NCBI GenBank assembly: GCA_046590205.1
Contig: JBKJTT010000076.1
Span: forward strand, 1 to 20,354
Length of the DNA stretch: 20,354 bases
Origin: DATDEW01 sp046590205
GTDB taxonomy: Bacteria > Bacteroidota > Ignavibacteria > Palsa-1295
Direction: 5' to 3'
The stretch's first letter is position 1, and each line of letters begins with the position of its first letter. The notes beneath the pieces were generated by a model. It was not told where the DNA came from. It saw only the letters and a list, made by a program, of their open reading frames with translations, and searched no databases. Position numbers and translations under genes: made by a program. Of the stretch, positions 7,480-13,670 are shown in pieces.

Positions 7480-8337
7480 GTGGGCTTTTATCCTCAACCA
7501 AATACATGGCAGTGCGGACCGTTCGCACTAAAACATGCCCTTGCTATTTTGGGGAGGTTCGTCGATGAAAAAGCTATAACAAAAAAAGCAAAGACTACCC
7601 GAGGCGGAACAGATGAAAAGATGCTCGGAAGAGCTGCCAAGTCATTCAAGTGTCACATGATGGAATTCCGCTTAGTTGATGAAGATGCTGCATATAGAAG
7701 GATTACGCAGTACCTCGATAAAGGGTTGCCGTGCATGATATGTATTAATCAATGGGGGCATTGGGTTACGATAGTCGGGTTCAATTCTCGCACCAAACGC
7801 TTCGTCGTTCTCGATAGCGAAAAGGACCCTGTTGTCCGTCTTCCGGCTTGGGGCGAGCTGAAAAGACGATGGGTTTATACCGAGTATCTCAAGACCGGCG
7901 AGAAGAAGCAGTACTATGACCTGTATGTCGTCAAGCCGACCTTCCGTATCCGTACCAAAGCCAACTTCTCCCTTGCCAGAGCCCAGTTCTTGCGCCGAGC
8001 CAGTAACCATACCCTGGCAGAGCATTTTGACGAGTACGTTACTGATATGCTTAATATCGCTCGTCCTCGTTCTAATAGGGAGGATGCCAGTCCGCAGTTA
8101 TCCATGGCGGAATTCCTTCGTCGCCACCGCAAGATGCTCATCGAAACGGTTGGGTATTGGCATGGCAAAGTAAGCCATGCACAACTCAATAAGATACTCG
8201 ATAATATGCAGTTCGTTGCCGAGACGTACGGGCTTGCTGTCCGCGAAGAAGAAGAGCGAGAGACCATCGCCTCCTTCTCTGCCCTCCTGATGACCTGGGC
8301 GATCAGCCATGACCCAATAGAAGAGATATACGGTTGA
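7480..8337 (+). CDS. C39-like cysteine peptidase domain protein with an unknown helical C-terminal region
   Basis: The protein starts with GTG at 7480; the upstream stop at 7474 and the early position of the catalytic motif leave no other start. Residues 1-115 look like a papain-fold C39-like peptidase: Gln6-x5-Cys12 in PQPNTWQCGPFALKHAL matches the family's oxyanion-Gln/nucleophile spacing, and GHWVTIVGF supplies His94, with Asp112 in VVLDSEKDP as the third residue. All three are present, so activity is plausible. There is no signal peptide or membrane helix, so it should be cytosolic. Typical C39 domains are fused to ABC exporters and cleave double-glycine leaders; none is seen here. Residues ~155-285 are charged and probably helical, and I do not recognise them. 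It is coupled to the crotonase gene just upstream. An amidase or transglutaminase-like role is also possible. Confidence 0.7.
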   Translation: MGFYPQPNTWQCGPFALKHALAILGRFVDEKAITKKAKTTRGGTDEKMLGRAAKSFKCHMMEFRLVDEDAAYRRITQYLDKGLPCMICINQWGHWVTIVGFNSRTKRFVVLDSEKDPVVRLPAWGELKRRWVYTEYLKTGEKKQYYDLYVVKPTFRIRTKANFSLARAQFLRRASNHTLAEHFDEYVTDMLNIARPRSNREDASPQLSMAEFLRRHRKMLIETVGYWHGKVSHAQLNKILDNMQFVAETYGLAVREEEERETIASFSALLMTWAISHDPIEEIYG

Positions 8338-8413
8338 TGCAAAAAACCTTAACTGGAATCCGTAATTTTCCCTTGTAACTCATTGATTTTATTGCGAAGT
8401 AAGTGTGCACTCC

Positions 8414-8428
8414 TCCGCCTTTGGCGGA
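8414..8428. repeat. Perfect palindromic hairpin TCCGCC-TTT-GGCGGA
   Basis: A 6-bp GC-rich stem with a 3-base loop, about 76 bases after the C39-like gene stop. Short palindromes of this exact type recur in many Bacteroidota-type genomes (from memory). It could act as a transcript end or mRNA-stabilising hairpin for the upstream gene, but there is no T-run. Confidence 0.5.
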
Positions 8429-8727
8429 AGCTGAAAGTACAAAGCGTAATGGGGAATGAGAATGGTAAATGCGTGGTGCTGTAAATGTACACATGGTCGT
8501 ATGGAGGTTTGGTGGTATGGATGTATGGTTGGGGGTTGTGGAGTAGGGGTTTAGCCAGAAATGCTCAACTTGGGACTGCAAATATACGCAAATATTTACC
8601 CATTTGCAAGATGCTCGCTTCACTTTGCCCATAAGTCGTTGATTTTCAACACAATTACTTTCGCTTTCGAGCAAAAACAGCGTTTCCGCTCCGCTTTCGC
8701 CATTTCTGACAGGCACCTATTGTACCG

Positions 8728-8742
8728 CAGGTCTCCGACCTG
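8728..8742. repeat. Perfect palindromic hairpin CAGGTC-TCC-GACCTG
   Basis: A 6-bp stem with a 3-base loop in the convergent intergenic region. No matching copy was noticed elsewhere in this window. It may belong to a dispersed palindromic repeat family, which only a genome search can show. Confidence 0.45.
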
Positions 8743-8756
8743 AGCCCCACCCCCAT

Positions 8757-8793
8757 TTTTCAGTCCCGATAGGGACGGAGGTTAATTGGAAAC
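8757..8793 (-). repeat. Solitary CRISPR-repeat-like 37-mer with internal stem
   Basis: On the minus strand this element begins GTTTCC, contains the perfect stem GTCCC-TATC-GGGAC (8776-8763), and ends ACTGAAAA. Length, the GTTTC start, the central stem and the TGAAA-type end resemble a CRISPR repeat. There is no second copy at spacer distance, so it is not an array. It may be a relic, a dispersed palindromic element or coincidence. Confidence 0.3.
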
Positions 8794-8813
8794 TCTTAAG
8801 AAATAAGAATGTA

Positions 8814-9293
8814 TTAAAAACTTCTGATAGCCCTTGCGCGGCAAGAAGCTGTTTTTGGTTTACCACTTTTCTGATGAGTTGAAAAAAGGATAGTATATGC
8901 GCTCGGTCCACTATAGCTTTGTGAAGACCAGTACTCACCATTTGAAAAGGTATTCCCAATTCCGGTAAATTGCCTATTATGGCTTAATGTTCGTAGCTGG
9001 GTTTGGCTTGGCAAGTACCACGTACCACTAGAACCATGTTTTGTCGTGCATGCTGTATTAGCAGCATCCCAAGTAAGATCAGTACTTCCAGCAGGATCAG
9101 CAAGATCAGTAGCATCAATAATAAGCCCATGCTGCCCTGCTACGTCCACCCAAAATACAATGCCACCCATATAGTTTTCCCCTATGTGCCGATGCTGTGC
9201 GCTCGCTGTTTGTACTTGAGTAGCCAATACAAACACCGTCGCAACGGAAAGAAAAGCAATGTGCAGTATCGAAAATCGTGTTATCTTATTCAT
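8814..9293 (-). CDS. Exported DUF1566/Lcl-like domain protein
   Basis: The 159-aa product has a Sec signal peptide (basic MNKITRF, hydrophobic 9-26, cleavage near ASAQ at 30-33). The mature part follows the DUF1566 (Lcl C-terminal-like) pattern: GGIVFWVD (43-50), HGLIID (55-60), TWDAANTAC (74-82), WYLPSQTQLRTL (92-103), YWSSQSYSGPSAY (121-133), and a final strand with CRARAIRSF. This C-type-lectin-like fold is common in surface and secreted proteins of Bacteroidota and others and often mediates binding; no enzymatic residues are known. With no other domain or sorting signal, it is probably periplasmic or released. It is the last gene of a three-gene exported-protein operon, 32 bases behind its neighbour. 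Family assignment rests on the spacing of GGIVFW, WYLPS and YWSS. Confidence 0.75.
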   Translation of the reverse strand: MNKITRFSILHIAFLSVATVFVLATQVQTASAQHRHIGENYMGGIVFWVDVAGQHGLIIDATDLADPAGSTDLTWDAANTACTTKHGSSGTWYLPSQTQLRTLSHNRQFTGIGNTFSNGEYWSSQSYSGPSAYTILFSTHQKSGKPKTASCRARAIRSF

Positions 9294-9325
9294 GTGTGGG
9301 GTATATAATATTAGATTGAAAATGT

Positions 9326-9769
9326 TTATTTCACACCCGGTTCGTTAATCCCATAAGTATTAATCGTGCCTGCAATTGTCCCGCCTTTAGTGCCGATGAT
9401 GATCTGAATAGTCGTATCGTCATTCACCGTGAGACCACCAACAGTATCCCTTTCTTTATCGTCAACCATTACCTTATTGCCGGGCGAAAGTTGAAGAGTG
9501 AAAGGTGGGAGATTCTCGATTGCCTTACGGCTATCACCCGATGTACGTTTCGAGAAGTGAATTGAGTACGTTCCCTCTGCTAACCTTTTCGATGAGAATT
9601 TACCTGCTTTATCGCTTGTGCCATTAAATGCAATAATAGAACCTGGATTCTTTTTTATGACAATATTAATGCCTGGTATCGGAAGGGCAAAAGCGAACGA
9701 AGATGCAAGCACGATGACCGCAAAAGCCAAAGAGACTTGGCGAAAAGAAATAGATATGAATGTTTTCAT
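9326..9769 (-). CDS. Small exported protein with carboxypeptidase-regulatory-like beta fold
   Basis: 147 aa with an N-terminal signal peptide (hydrophobic 13-28, likely cut near FALP). PIPGINIVIKKNPGSIIA (30-47), TSDKAGKF (51-58) and LAEGTYSIHFSK (63-74) follow the layout of carboxypeptidase-regulatory-like domains: a beta strand, a turn with a D-x-x-G-x-F, then LxxGTYxI. Such domains are small beta sandwiches found in Bacteroidota surface proteins. The C-terminal half (about 75-147) contains a Gly/Thr-rich stretch GGTIAGTINTYG that I do not recognise. There is no T9SS domain, lipobox or catalytic motif. It is the middle gene of the exported-protein operon. Function unknown. Confidence 0.75.
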   Translation of the reverse strand: MKTFISISFRQVSLAFAVIVLASSFAFALPIPGINIVIKKNPGSIIAFNGTSDKAGKFSSKRLAEGTYSIHFSKRTSGDSRKAIENLPPFTLQLSPGNKVMVDDKERDTVGGLTVNDDTTIQIIIGTKGGTIAGTINTYGINEPGVK

Positions 9770-9802
9770 GTGTTGTAATGGATTGATTCGTGAAAAAAAA
9801 AA

Positions 9803-10900
9803 TTATTGAATTTTACATACCCCTTGAGTAATAATAGATGTAGTGCATACTTTTGCCCCGCCATTCGCAGATGTGCCCCATACAAAAACATCGTTGCCTT
9901 CTGTAAATCCCCAAGGTGTAAAAACCTCTTTTCCATCATTTGCGAGCACCAATGTTCCAATCTGTGAATTTACAGGAGGTGTTGTTAGTGACATTGTAGC
10001 TACTTTTTTCTTACACTTACCATCTGTTGTCACCCCACCTGCAACCCCAGACGTATTGGATGTCCAACCTTGAGGGCACATGCAGGTAGTTGTAGATACC
10101 TCAAGTATTTTTGTAAGTACGCCAACATCTTTAACCAATACATATGGCTGTGTACCGAGTTTAGCAAAAGCGCGAATTGGGCTGTTGTTTGGAGCAGTAC
10201 TCCCGCAAACATTGTTTTCCATTGCTTGACGGTTCGCCGGGGATAATTGGTTAACTTTCGCCGCCACCATCATAATACAAGCACTTGCATCAGTACAGTT
10301 TATACTACCTACAACGCCAAAATCAAAAGCAACGGCAGATTTTGTTGAACCACCAGCGAGGTTTTGGTATGATATTACACCTGAACAATTGCACGAGGGA
10401 AGTATTACGCAGCTACTATTGATGTTTCCATTGGCCGTTACCGTAGAACCTCCAAAGAGAGGATAATAATTATCAGAAATAATCCCCGATAGACATCCTT
10501 GTGTCCCTGAGGTTACATTCGATTTAAAACGGACTGTCACAGTAAGTTCACCTGACCCCGATTCAAGATTGCCTGAACTGACGTTCATAGTAAACATAGG
10601 TGAGTTAGGTGCGAGAGATACATTGGATCCATTTCCCGGTCCACTTCCCGGTCCACTCGTGACAGTTGCAGAAACTATCTCAAGAGTCTGTGAAAGACTC
10701 AATGTAGCTTTAAATTCGTGGTTCCCCTGACTGGCTCCCCCCCAGCTATAGCGAATAGTGAACTTGAAGTTTTGCCCCGGAGTTACATCAGGAGGTGCAT
10801 TGTTTGATGTTGAAATATTGAAAGTGGTTGCGGATAATACATTTCCGTGCATGGCAACAAGAAGCACTATCATTGCAGTAAGACGAAGTAATGTTTTCAT
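9803..10900 (-). CDS. Exported Cys-rich protein of unknown function
   Basis: The ATG at 10900 is preferred over the in-frame ATG at 10945 because a clean signal peptide starts there (MKTLLRLTAMIVLLVAM, cleavage near VLSA) and because the predicted promoter lies between the two. The protein is 365 aa. Residues ~25-165 look like a beta-sandwich (PPDVTPGQNFKFTIRYSW, alternating hydrophobic strands), similar in style to DUF11 or cohesin-like modules, with a short Gly/Pro/Ser linker (SGPGSGPGNGS). The second half has about a dozen cysteines (SCNCSG, CTDASAC, TTTCMCPQGW, GKCKKK, KVCTT, GVCKIQ), suggesting disulfides outside the cytoplasm. No known family, T9SS domain or enzyme motif is seen. First gene of the three-gene exported operon. 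Confidence 0.75.
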   Translation of the reverse strand: MKTLLRLTAMIVLLVAMHGNVLSATTFNISTSNNAPPDVTPGQNFKFTIRYSWGGASQGNHEFKATLSLSQTLEIVSATVTSGPGSGPGNGSNVSLAPNSPMFTMNVSSGNLESGSGELTVTVRFKSNVTSGTQGCLSGIISDNYYPLFGGSTVTANGNINSSCVILPSCNCSGVISYQNLAGGSTKSAVAFDFGVVGSINCTDASACIMMVAAKVNQLSPANRQAMENNVCGSTAPNNSPIRAFAKLGTQPYVLVKDVGVLTKILEVSTTTCMCPQGWTSNTSGVAGGVTTDGKCKKKVATMSLTTPPVNSQIGTLVLANDGKEVFTPWGFTEGNDVFVWGTSANGGAKVCTTSIITQGVCKIQ

Positions 10901-10930
10901 GGTTGTGTGGGTAAGATTTATTGATGCAAT

Positions 10931-10959
10931 AGTATATTTTACCAAGCATCATATTGCAA
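10931..10959 (-). promoter_or_regulatory. Promoter of the three-gene exported-protein operon
   Basis: On the minus strand TTGCAA (10959-10954) is followed after exactly 17 bases by TATACT (10936-10931; 5/6 to TATAAT), then ATTG. An overlapping TTTG ... TATACTATTG also resembles the Bacteroidota -33/-7 pattern. The predicted start is about 24 bases before the ATG at 10900 and downstream of the alternative ATG at 10945, which supports the shorter start. Confidence 0.5.
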
Positions 10960-11140
10960 AGTACGGCTTTTCTAATACCTTCTCTGAAAAACTGCCTTTT
11001 TGTGACCAGATCAGTACTCTAACAACGCCATAAGCTCACGCTCAAGCCCCTTACTCCACCGGTGGGACTATCTTGATAATCTCGGTTCTTGGGAGCAGTT
11101 GTTCTCGAAGAATATCTTTTGTCCCGGGGGGCAGTAACGT

Positions 11141-11455
11141 TTATTCGAGCACGTGGAATACTTTCCACTCTTGTGTGCCGGGGATGATATAGGGAGCTAA
11201 TGCATCGGAATGGGAGTGGAATTGTGGCTGACTCATCCCCGATAGCGCAGCTTCAAAGTCTGCAAGTGTCTCGAAGTAATACTCATCAACGATATGGGAA
11301 GCCGATGAGCCGATGTGCCCTACCATAAGCTTCGCACCTTTTGCACGTTTGAATTCTGACGAGCGGAATTTCTCCTCGCCCCATGCTTTCATGATTGTTA
11401 CGACCTCTGCTTGTTTACCGTAAGGTATATCAAGATGCCACTGGCAAACGTACAT
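11141..11455 (-). CDS. Small conserved-looking protein, probable ferredoxin-like (dimeric alpha/beta barrel) fold
   Basis: 104 aa, no signal peptide or membrane helix, so cytosolic. The pattern is beta (MYVCQWHLDIPYG), helix (KQAEVVTIMKAWGEE), beta (GAKLMVGHIGSSASHIVDEYYF), helix (ETLADFEAALSGM), and a final strand (EWKVFHVLE). This order, with FETLADFEAAL leading the second helix, fits dimeric alpha/beta-barrel proteins such as monooxygenase-like or EthD-like families. I cannot name the exact family. It starts 8 bases after the ispG stop and is probably co-transcribed with rhomboid-ispG. The same frame stays open for 29 more codons after its stop (see findings). Confidence 0.75.
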   Translation of the reverse strand: MYVCQWHLDIPYGKQAEVVTIMKAWGEEKFRSSEFKRAKGAKLMVGHIGSSASHIVDEYYFETLADFEAALSGMSQPQFHSHSDALAPYIIPGTQEWKVFHVLE

Positions 11456-11463
11456 ATCTCGAA

Positions 11464-12591
11464 TTAATTGGCAGGTTGAAAATTATGTATCTCTTCAAGA
11501 AGAACTGATACTATCTCATCTTCTCTGATACGTTTGATAACTTCGCCTTTACGGTAGAGAATTGCAACTCCCTGCCCTGCGGCAATCCCGATATCAGCAT
11601 CAGCAGCTTCGCCGGGACCATTGACCACGCAGCCAAGTATTGCAACTTTGACAGGTTTCTTCAAATGATTAGTAGCACGTTCAAGTTCGTCGCATACTTT
11701 AAATAGGTCAATCTCCAAACGTCCGCATGTCGGACAGGCAATGATCTCAACGTTACGGCTTGCAAGCGAAAGTGAGCGCAGAATTTCTTTCCCAACTTCT
11801 ATCTCGCGTTCTGGTTCGTCAGTAAGTGAGACACGTATGGTGTCGCCGATACCTTCGGCAAGCAATGTACCAATACCAACAGATGACTTTATCGTCCCAA
11901 CGCGCATCGTACCTGCTTCGGTTACTCCAAGATGAAGAGGATAGTCAGTACGCTCTGCAAGCATACGATAGCTTTCAATCATCAAGCGAACATCAGTTGA
12001 CTTTACGCTGATGATAATATCTTCAAACCCAAAATCCTCGCATATCTGCACATGGCGCATAGCAGACTCGAAGAGAGCTTCTGCTGTCGGGTAGCCATGC
12101 TTATCGAGGATGTCTTTTTCGAGTGAGCCGGAGTTCACCCCGATGCGGATTGGTACTCTACGTTCTTTCGCAAGTCCGAGTACCTGATGAATTCTTTCTA
12201 TCGAACCAATATTGCCGGGATTTAAACGAACCTTCGCAACACCTGCTTCAAGTGCCTTTATTGCAAAGACATGATTGATATGAATATCAGCAACGACGGG
12301 TATCTTCGAGCCCTTTACAATTTCAGCAATTGCATCAGCGGCTTCCCAATCGTTGACCGTTACACGGATAATATCGCAGCCCGCTTCCTCGACGCGGCGA
12401 ATCTGCTCAAGGGTAGCTTTCACATCGCCCGTCTTCGTCTTCGTCATTGACTGCACACTGATCGGTGCGCCGCCGCCGACGGCAACGTCACCAACCATAA
12501 CCTGACGCGTTTTGCGCCGGTTATCCTTAAAGCTATCGAGACCTGTCTGTGGTAAAGTGAGTATTGGTAATTCCATACTATCGTTTATCAT
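11464..12591 (-). CDS. ispG: 4-hydroxy-3-methylbut-2-en-1-yl diphosphate synthase (IspG/GcpE)
   Basis: IspG converts MEcPP to HMBPP, the penultimate step of the MEP isoprenoid pathway, using a [4Fe-4S] cluster in the cytosol. GAPISVQSMTKTKTGD (41-56) and the TIM-barrel motifs VADIHINH and KVRLNPGNIG are clear. Cluster ligands are C286, C289 (ACPTCGR) and C321, plus E328 (GCVVNGPGE), with the same spacing as E. coli (270/273/305/312). At 375 aa it is the short two-domain form. The ATG at 12591 overlaps the rhomboid gene by 14 bases; an alternative ATG at 12576 (MELPILTL) starts just after the rhomboid stop and loses only 5 residues. Both fit. The overlap suggests coupling with the rhomboid gene. 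Confidence 0.97.
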   Translation of the reverse strand: MINDSMELPILTLPQTGLDSFKDNRRKTRQVMVGDVAVGGGAPISVQSMTKTKTGDVKATLEQIRRVEEAGCDIIRVTVNDWEAADAIAEIVKGSKIPVVADIHINHVFAIKALEAGVAKVRLNPGNIGSIERIHQVLGLAKERRVPIRIGVNSGSLEKDILDKHGYPTAEALFESAMRHVQICEDFGFEDIIISVKSTDVRLMIESYRMLAERTDYPLHLGVTEAGTMRVGTIKSSVGIGTLLAEGIGDTIRVSLTDEPEREIEVGKEILRSLSLASRNVEIIACPTCGRLEIDLFKVCDELERATNHLKKPVKVAILGCVVNGPGEAADADIGIAAGQGVAILYRKGEVIKRIREDEIVSVLLEEIHNFQPAN

Positions 12592-13564
12592 CCATTTTTC
12601 GTGATGCCTCGAACATTATCTCGCGTTCATCTTCGGATAGCGAGTCCCATCCGCCTGAAGCTATCTTATCGAGTATCCTATCAACATCAGTCTGCGTAAT
12701 GATCCGCGTCCCCATTTGAGTACGAGGCGCAGTTGTGGTTGTCGAGTTCACATCATAATATTCTGCATCAACGGCATCGTTTCTATTACCGTGATTACGC
12801 TCATCGGGCTGTTTCCATCCGCCGCGATTTTGCCACGAGCCACCTGATGAATCATCCTTTCTGCGACCGGAGCGGAAGTTTGCAAGTATCGTAGGTGCGC
12901 CAACAGAAACAAGCATATAGACAATACCAACAACTGCCCCGCCTAAGTGAGCTAAGTGGCTGATGTTGCCACCTGAGCCTGAATACAAGAAGTAAAACTC
13001 AAGTGCCATATACCCTGCAACAAAGAACTTTGCACGGATAGGTATGAAGAAGTATAGATATATTGGTCTATCAGGGAAGAGCAACCCAAACGCAATTAAC
13101 AATCCAAAGACTGCACCTGATGCACCGACAAGAGGTACCCAACTTGTATCACCAAGAAGAGGAGAAATTATCAAATGGGCAATTCCTCCGCCAAGTCCGC
13201 AGAGTGCATAATAAATAGCAAATTTCTTTGAACCCCAAACCTGCTCAAGCTCCATTCCGAACATCCAGAGCGCAAGCATGTTAAATAGTACATGCGAGAG
13301 ATCAGCGTGCATGAACATATATGAAACAAGCTGCCATGGGAGAAATGTCGGTGCGTCAAGCATCGGCGGAGTACCAATAGGCCAAAGAGCAAAATACTTG
13401 ACGAATAAATATTCTATCGGCAAACCGCCAATAGTCAGAGAACTAAAAAGAGAGCTAAGGAGGAATATCGCTACGTTTGAAACGAGGAGTATCTTGATCA
13501 CAGGCGGAAAGAACGTAAATCCGCCCAAACCACCACCTCCACCTTGACGATTAAATATATTCAT
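12578..13564 (-). CDS. Rhomboid family intramembrane serine protease with C-terminal helical tail
   Basis: Rhomboids cleave transmembrane helices inside the membrane with a Ser-His dyad. Here Ser149 lies in GASGAVFG (147-154) and His206 in SHLAHLGGAVVG (202-213). HADLSHVLFNM (86-96) supplies the conserved His91 and Asn95 that stabilise the oxyanion in GlpG. About six helices span residues 22-222, after a Gly-rich N terminus (NRQGGGGGLGG). A disordered tail (230-285) leads to VDRILDKIASGGWDSLSEDE (294-313), a small helical module seen at the C terminus of many Bacteroidota rhomboids (DUF6576-like), of unknown role. It heads the rhomboid-ispG-small protein operon. Substrates are not evident. 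No Shine-Dalgarno. Confidence 0.93.
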   Translation of the reverse strand: MNIFNRQGGGGGLGGFTFFPPVIKILLVSNVAIFLLSSLFSSLTIGGLPIEYLFVKYFALWPIGTPPMLDAPTFLPWQLVSYMFMHADLSHVLFNMLALWMFGMELEQVWGSKKFAIYYALCGLGGGIAHLIISPLLGDTSWVPLVGASGAVFGLLIAFGLLFPDRPIYLYFFIPIRAKFFVAGYMALEFYFLYSGSGGNISHLAHLGGAVVGIVYMLVSVGAPTILANFRSGRRKDDSSGGSWQNRGGWKQPDERNHGNRNDAVDAEYYDVNSTTTTAPRTQMGTRIITQTDVDRILDKIASGGWDSLSEDEREIMFEASRKMDDKR

Positions 13565-13670
13565 TGGTTAGTTAGAACACCGTTCGGCAAATAAGAATGT
13601 CCGCTTTTCGTCATAAATGCACCGAACAGGTCTCGAAAACGGACTGTTGAATGAAGGTAATACGAACCGA

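Larger units (their letters stand above)
8338..8813. other. Palindrome-rich intergenic region between convergent genes
   Basis: These 476 bases separate the stop codons of the C39-like gene (+) and the DUF1566-like gene (-). The open frames inside have no recognisable family, signal peptide or convincing start, and I regard them as noncoding. The region holds TCCGCC-TTT-GGCGGA (8414-8428), a G-rich stretch with three GTATGG units (8499-8528), GCAAATA twice (8578-8584 and 8588-8594) with an inverted ATTTGC at 8602, CAGGTC-TCC-GACCTG (8728-8742) and GTCCC-GATA-GGGAC (8763-8776). No stem is followed by a clear T-run. It stands out because the other two convergent junctions in the window have no spacer at all. 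Confidence 0.6.

Noticed and set aside
7914..8342. 142-codon open frame on the minus strand inside the C39-like gene
   Set aside because: Shadow of the plus-strand gene; Ser/Arg-rich product typical of an antisense frame, with no recognisable motif.
8303..8716. 137-codon open frame on the minus strand in the palindrome-rich gap
   Set aside because: No family resemblance, no signal peptide or coherent domain; it runs across a hairpin and overlaps the end of the C39-like gene. Composition looks like translated noncoding DNA.
8757..8813. A true CRISPR array
   Set aside because: Only one repeat-like unit is present; no second copy or spacer-sized interval was found on either side, and no cas gene is in the window.
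10901..10945. Upstream ATG at 10945 for the exported Cys-rich protein
   Set aside because: It lies upstream of the predicted transcription start and puts 15 residues before a clean signal peptide.
10946..11140. Gene in the gap between the exported operon and the small alpha/beta-barrel gene
   Set aside because: Apart from the 29-codon in-frame tail reported as a finding, no start codon with a sensible frame is seen; the rest is promoter and spacer.
13565..13670. Operator from the inverted GTTCGG/CCGAAC pair between the rhomboid and propeller genes
   Set aside because: Six-base arms about 40 bases apart with no clear promoter boxes; too weak to call.
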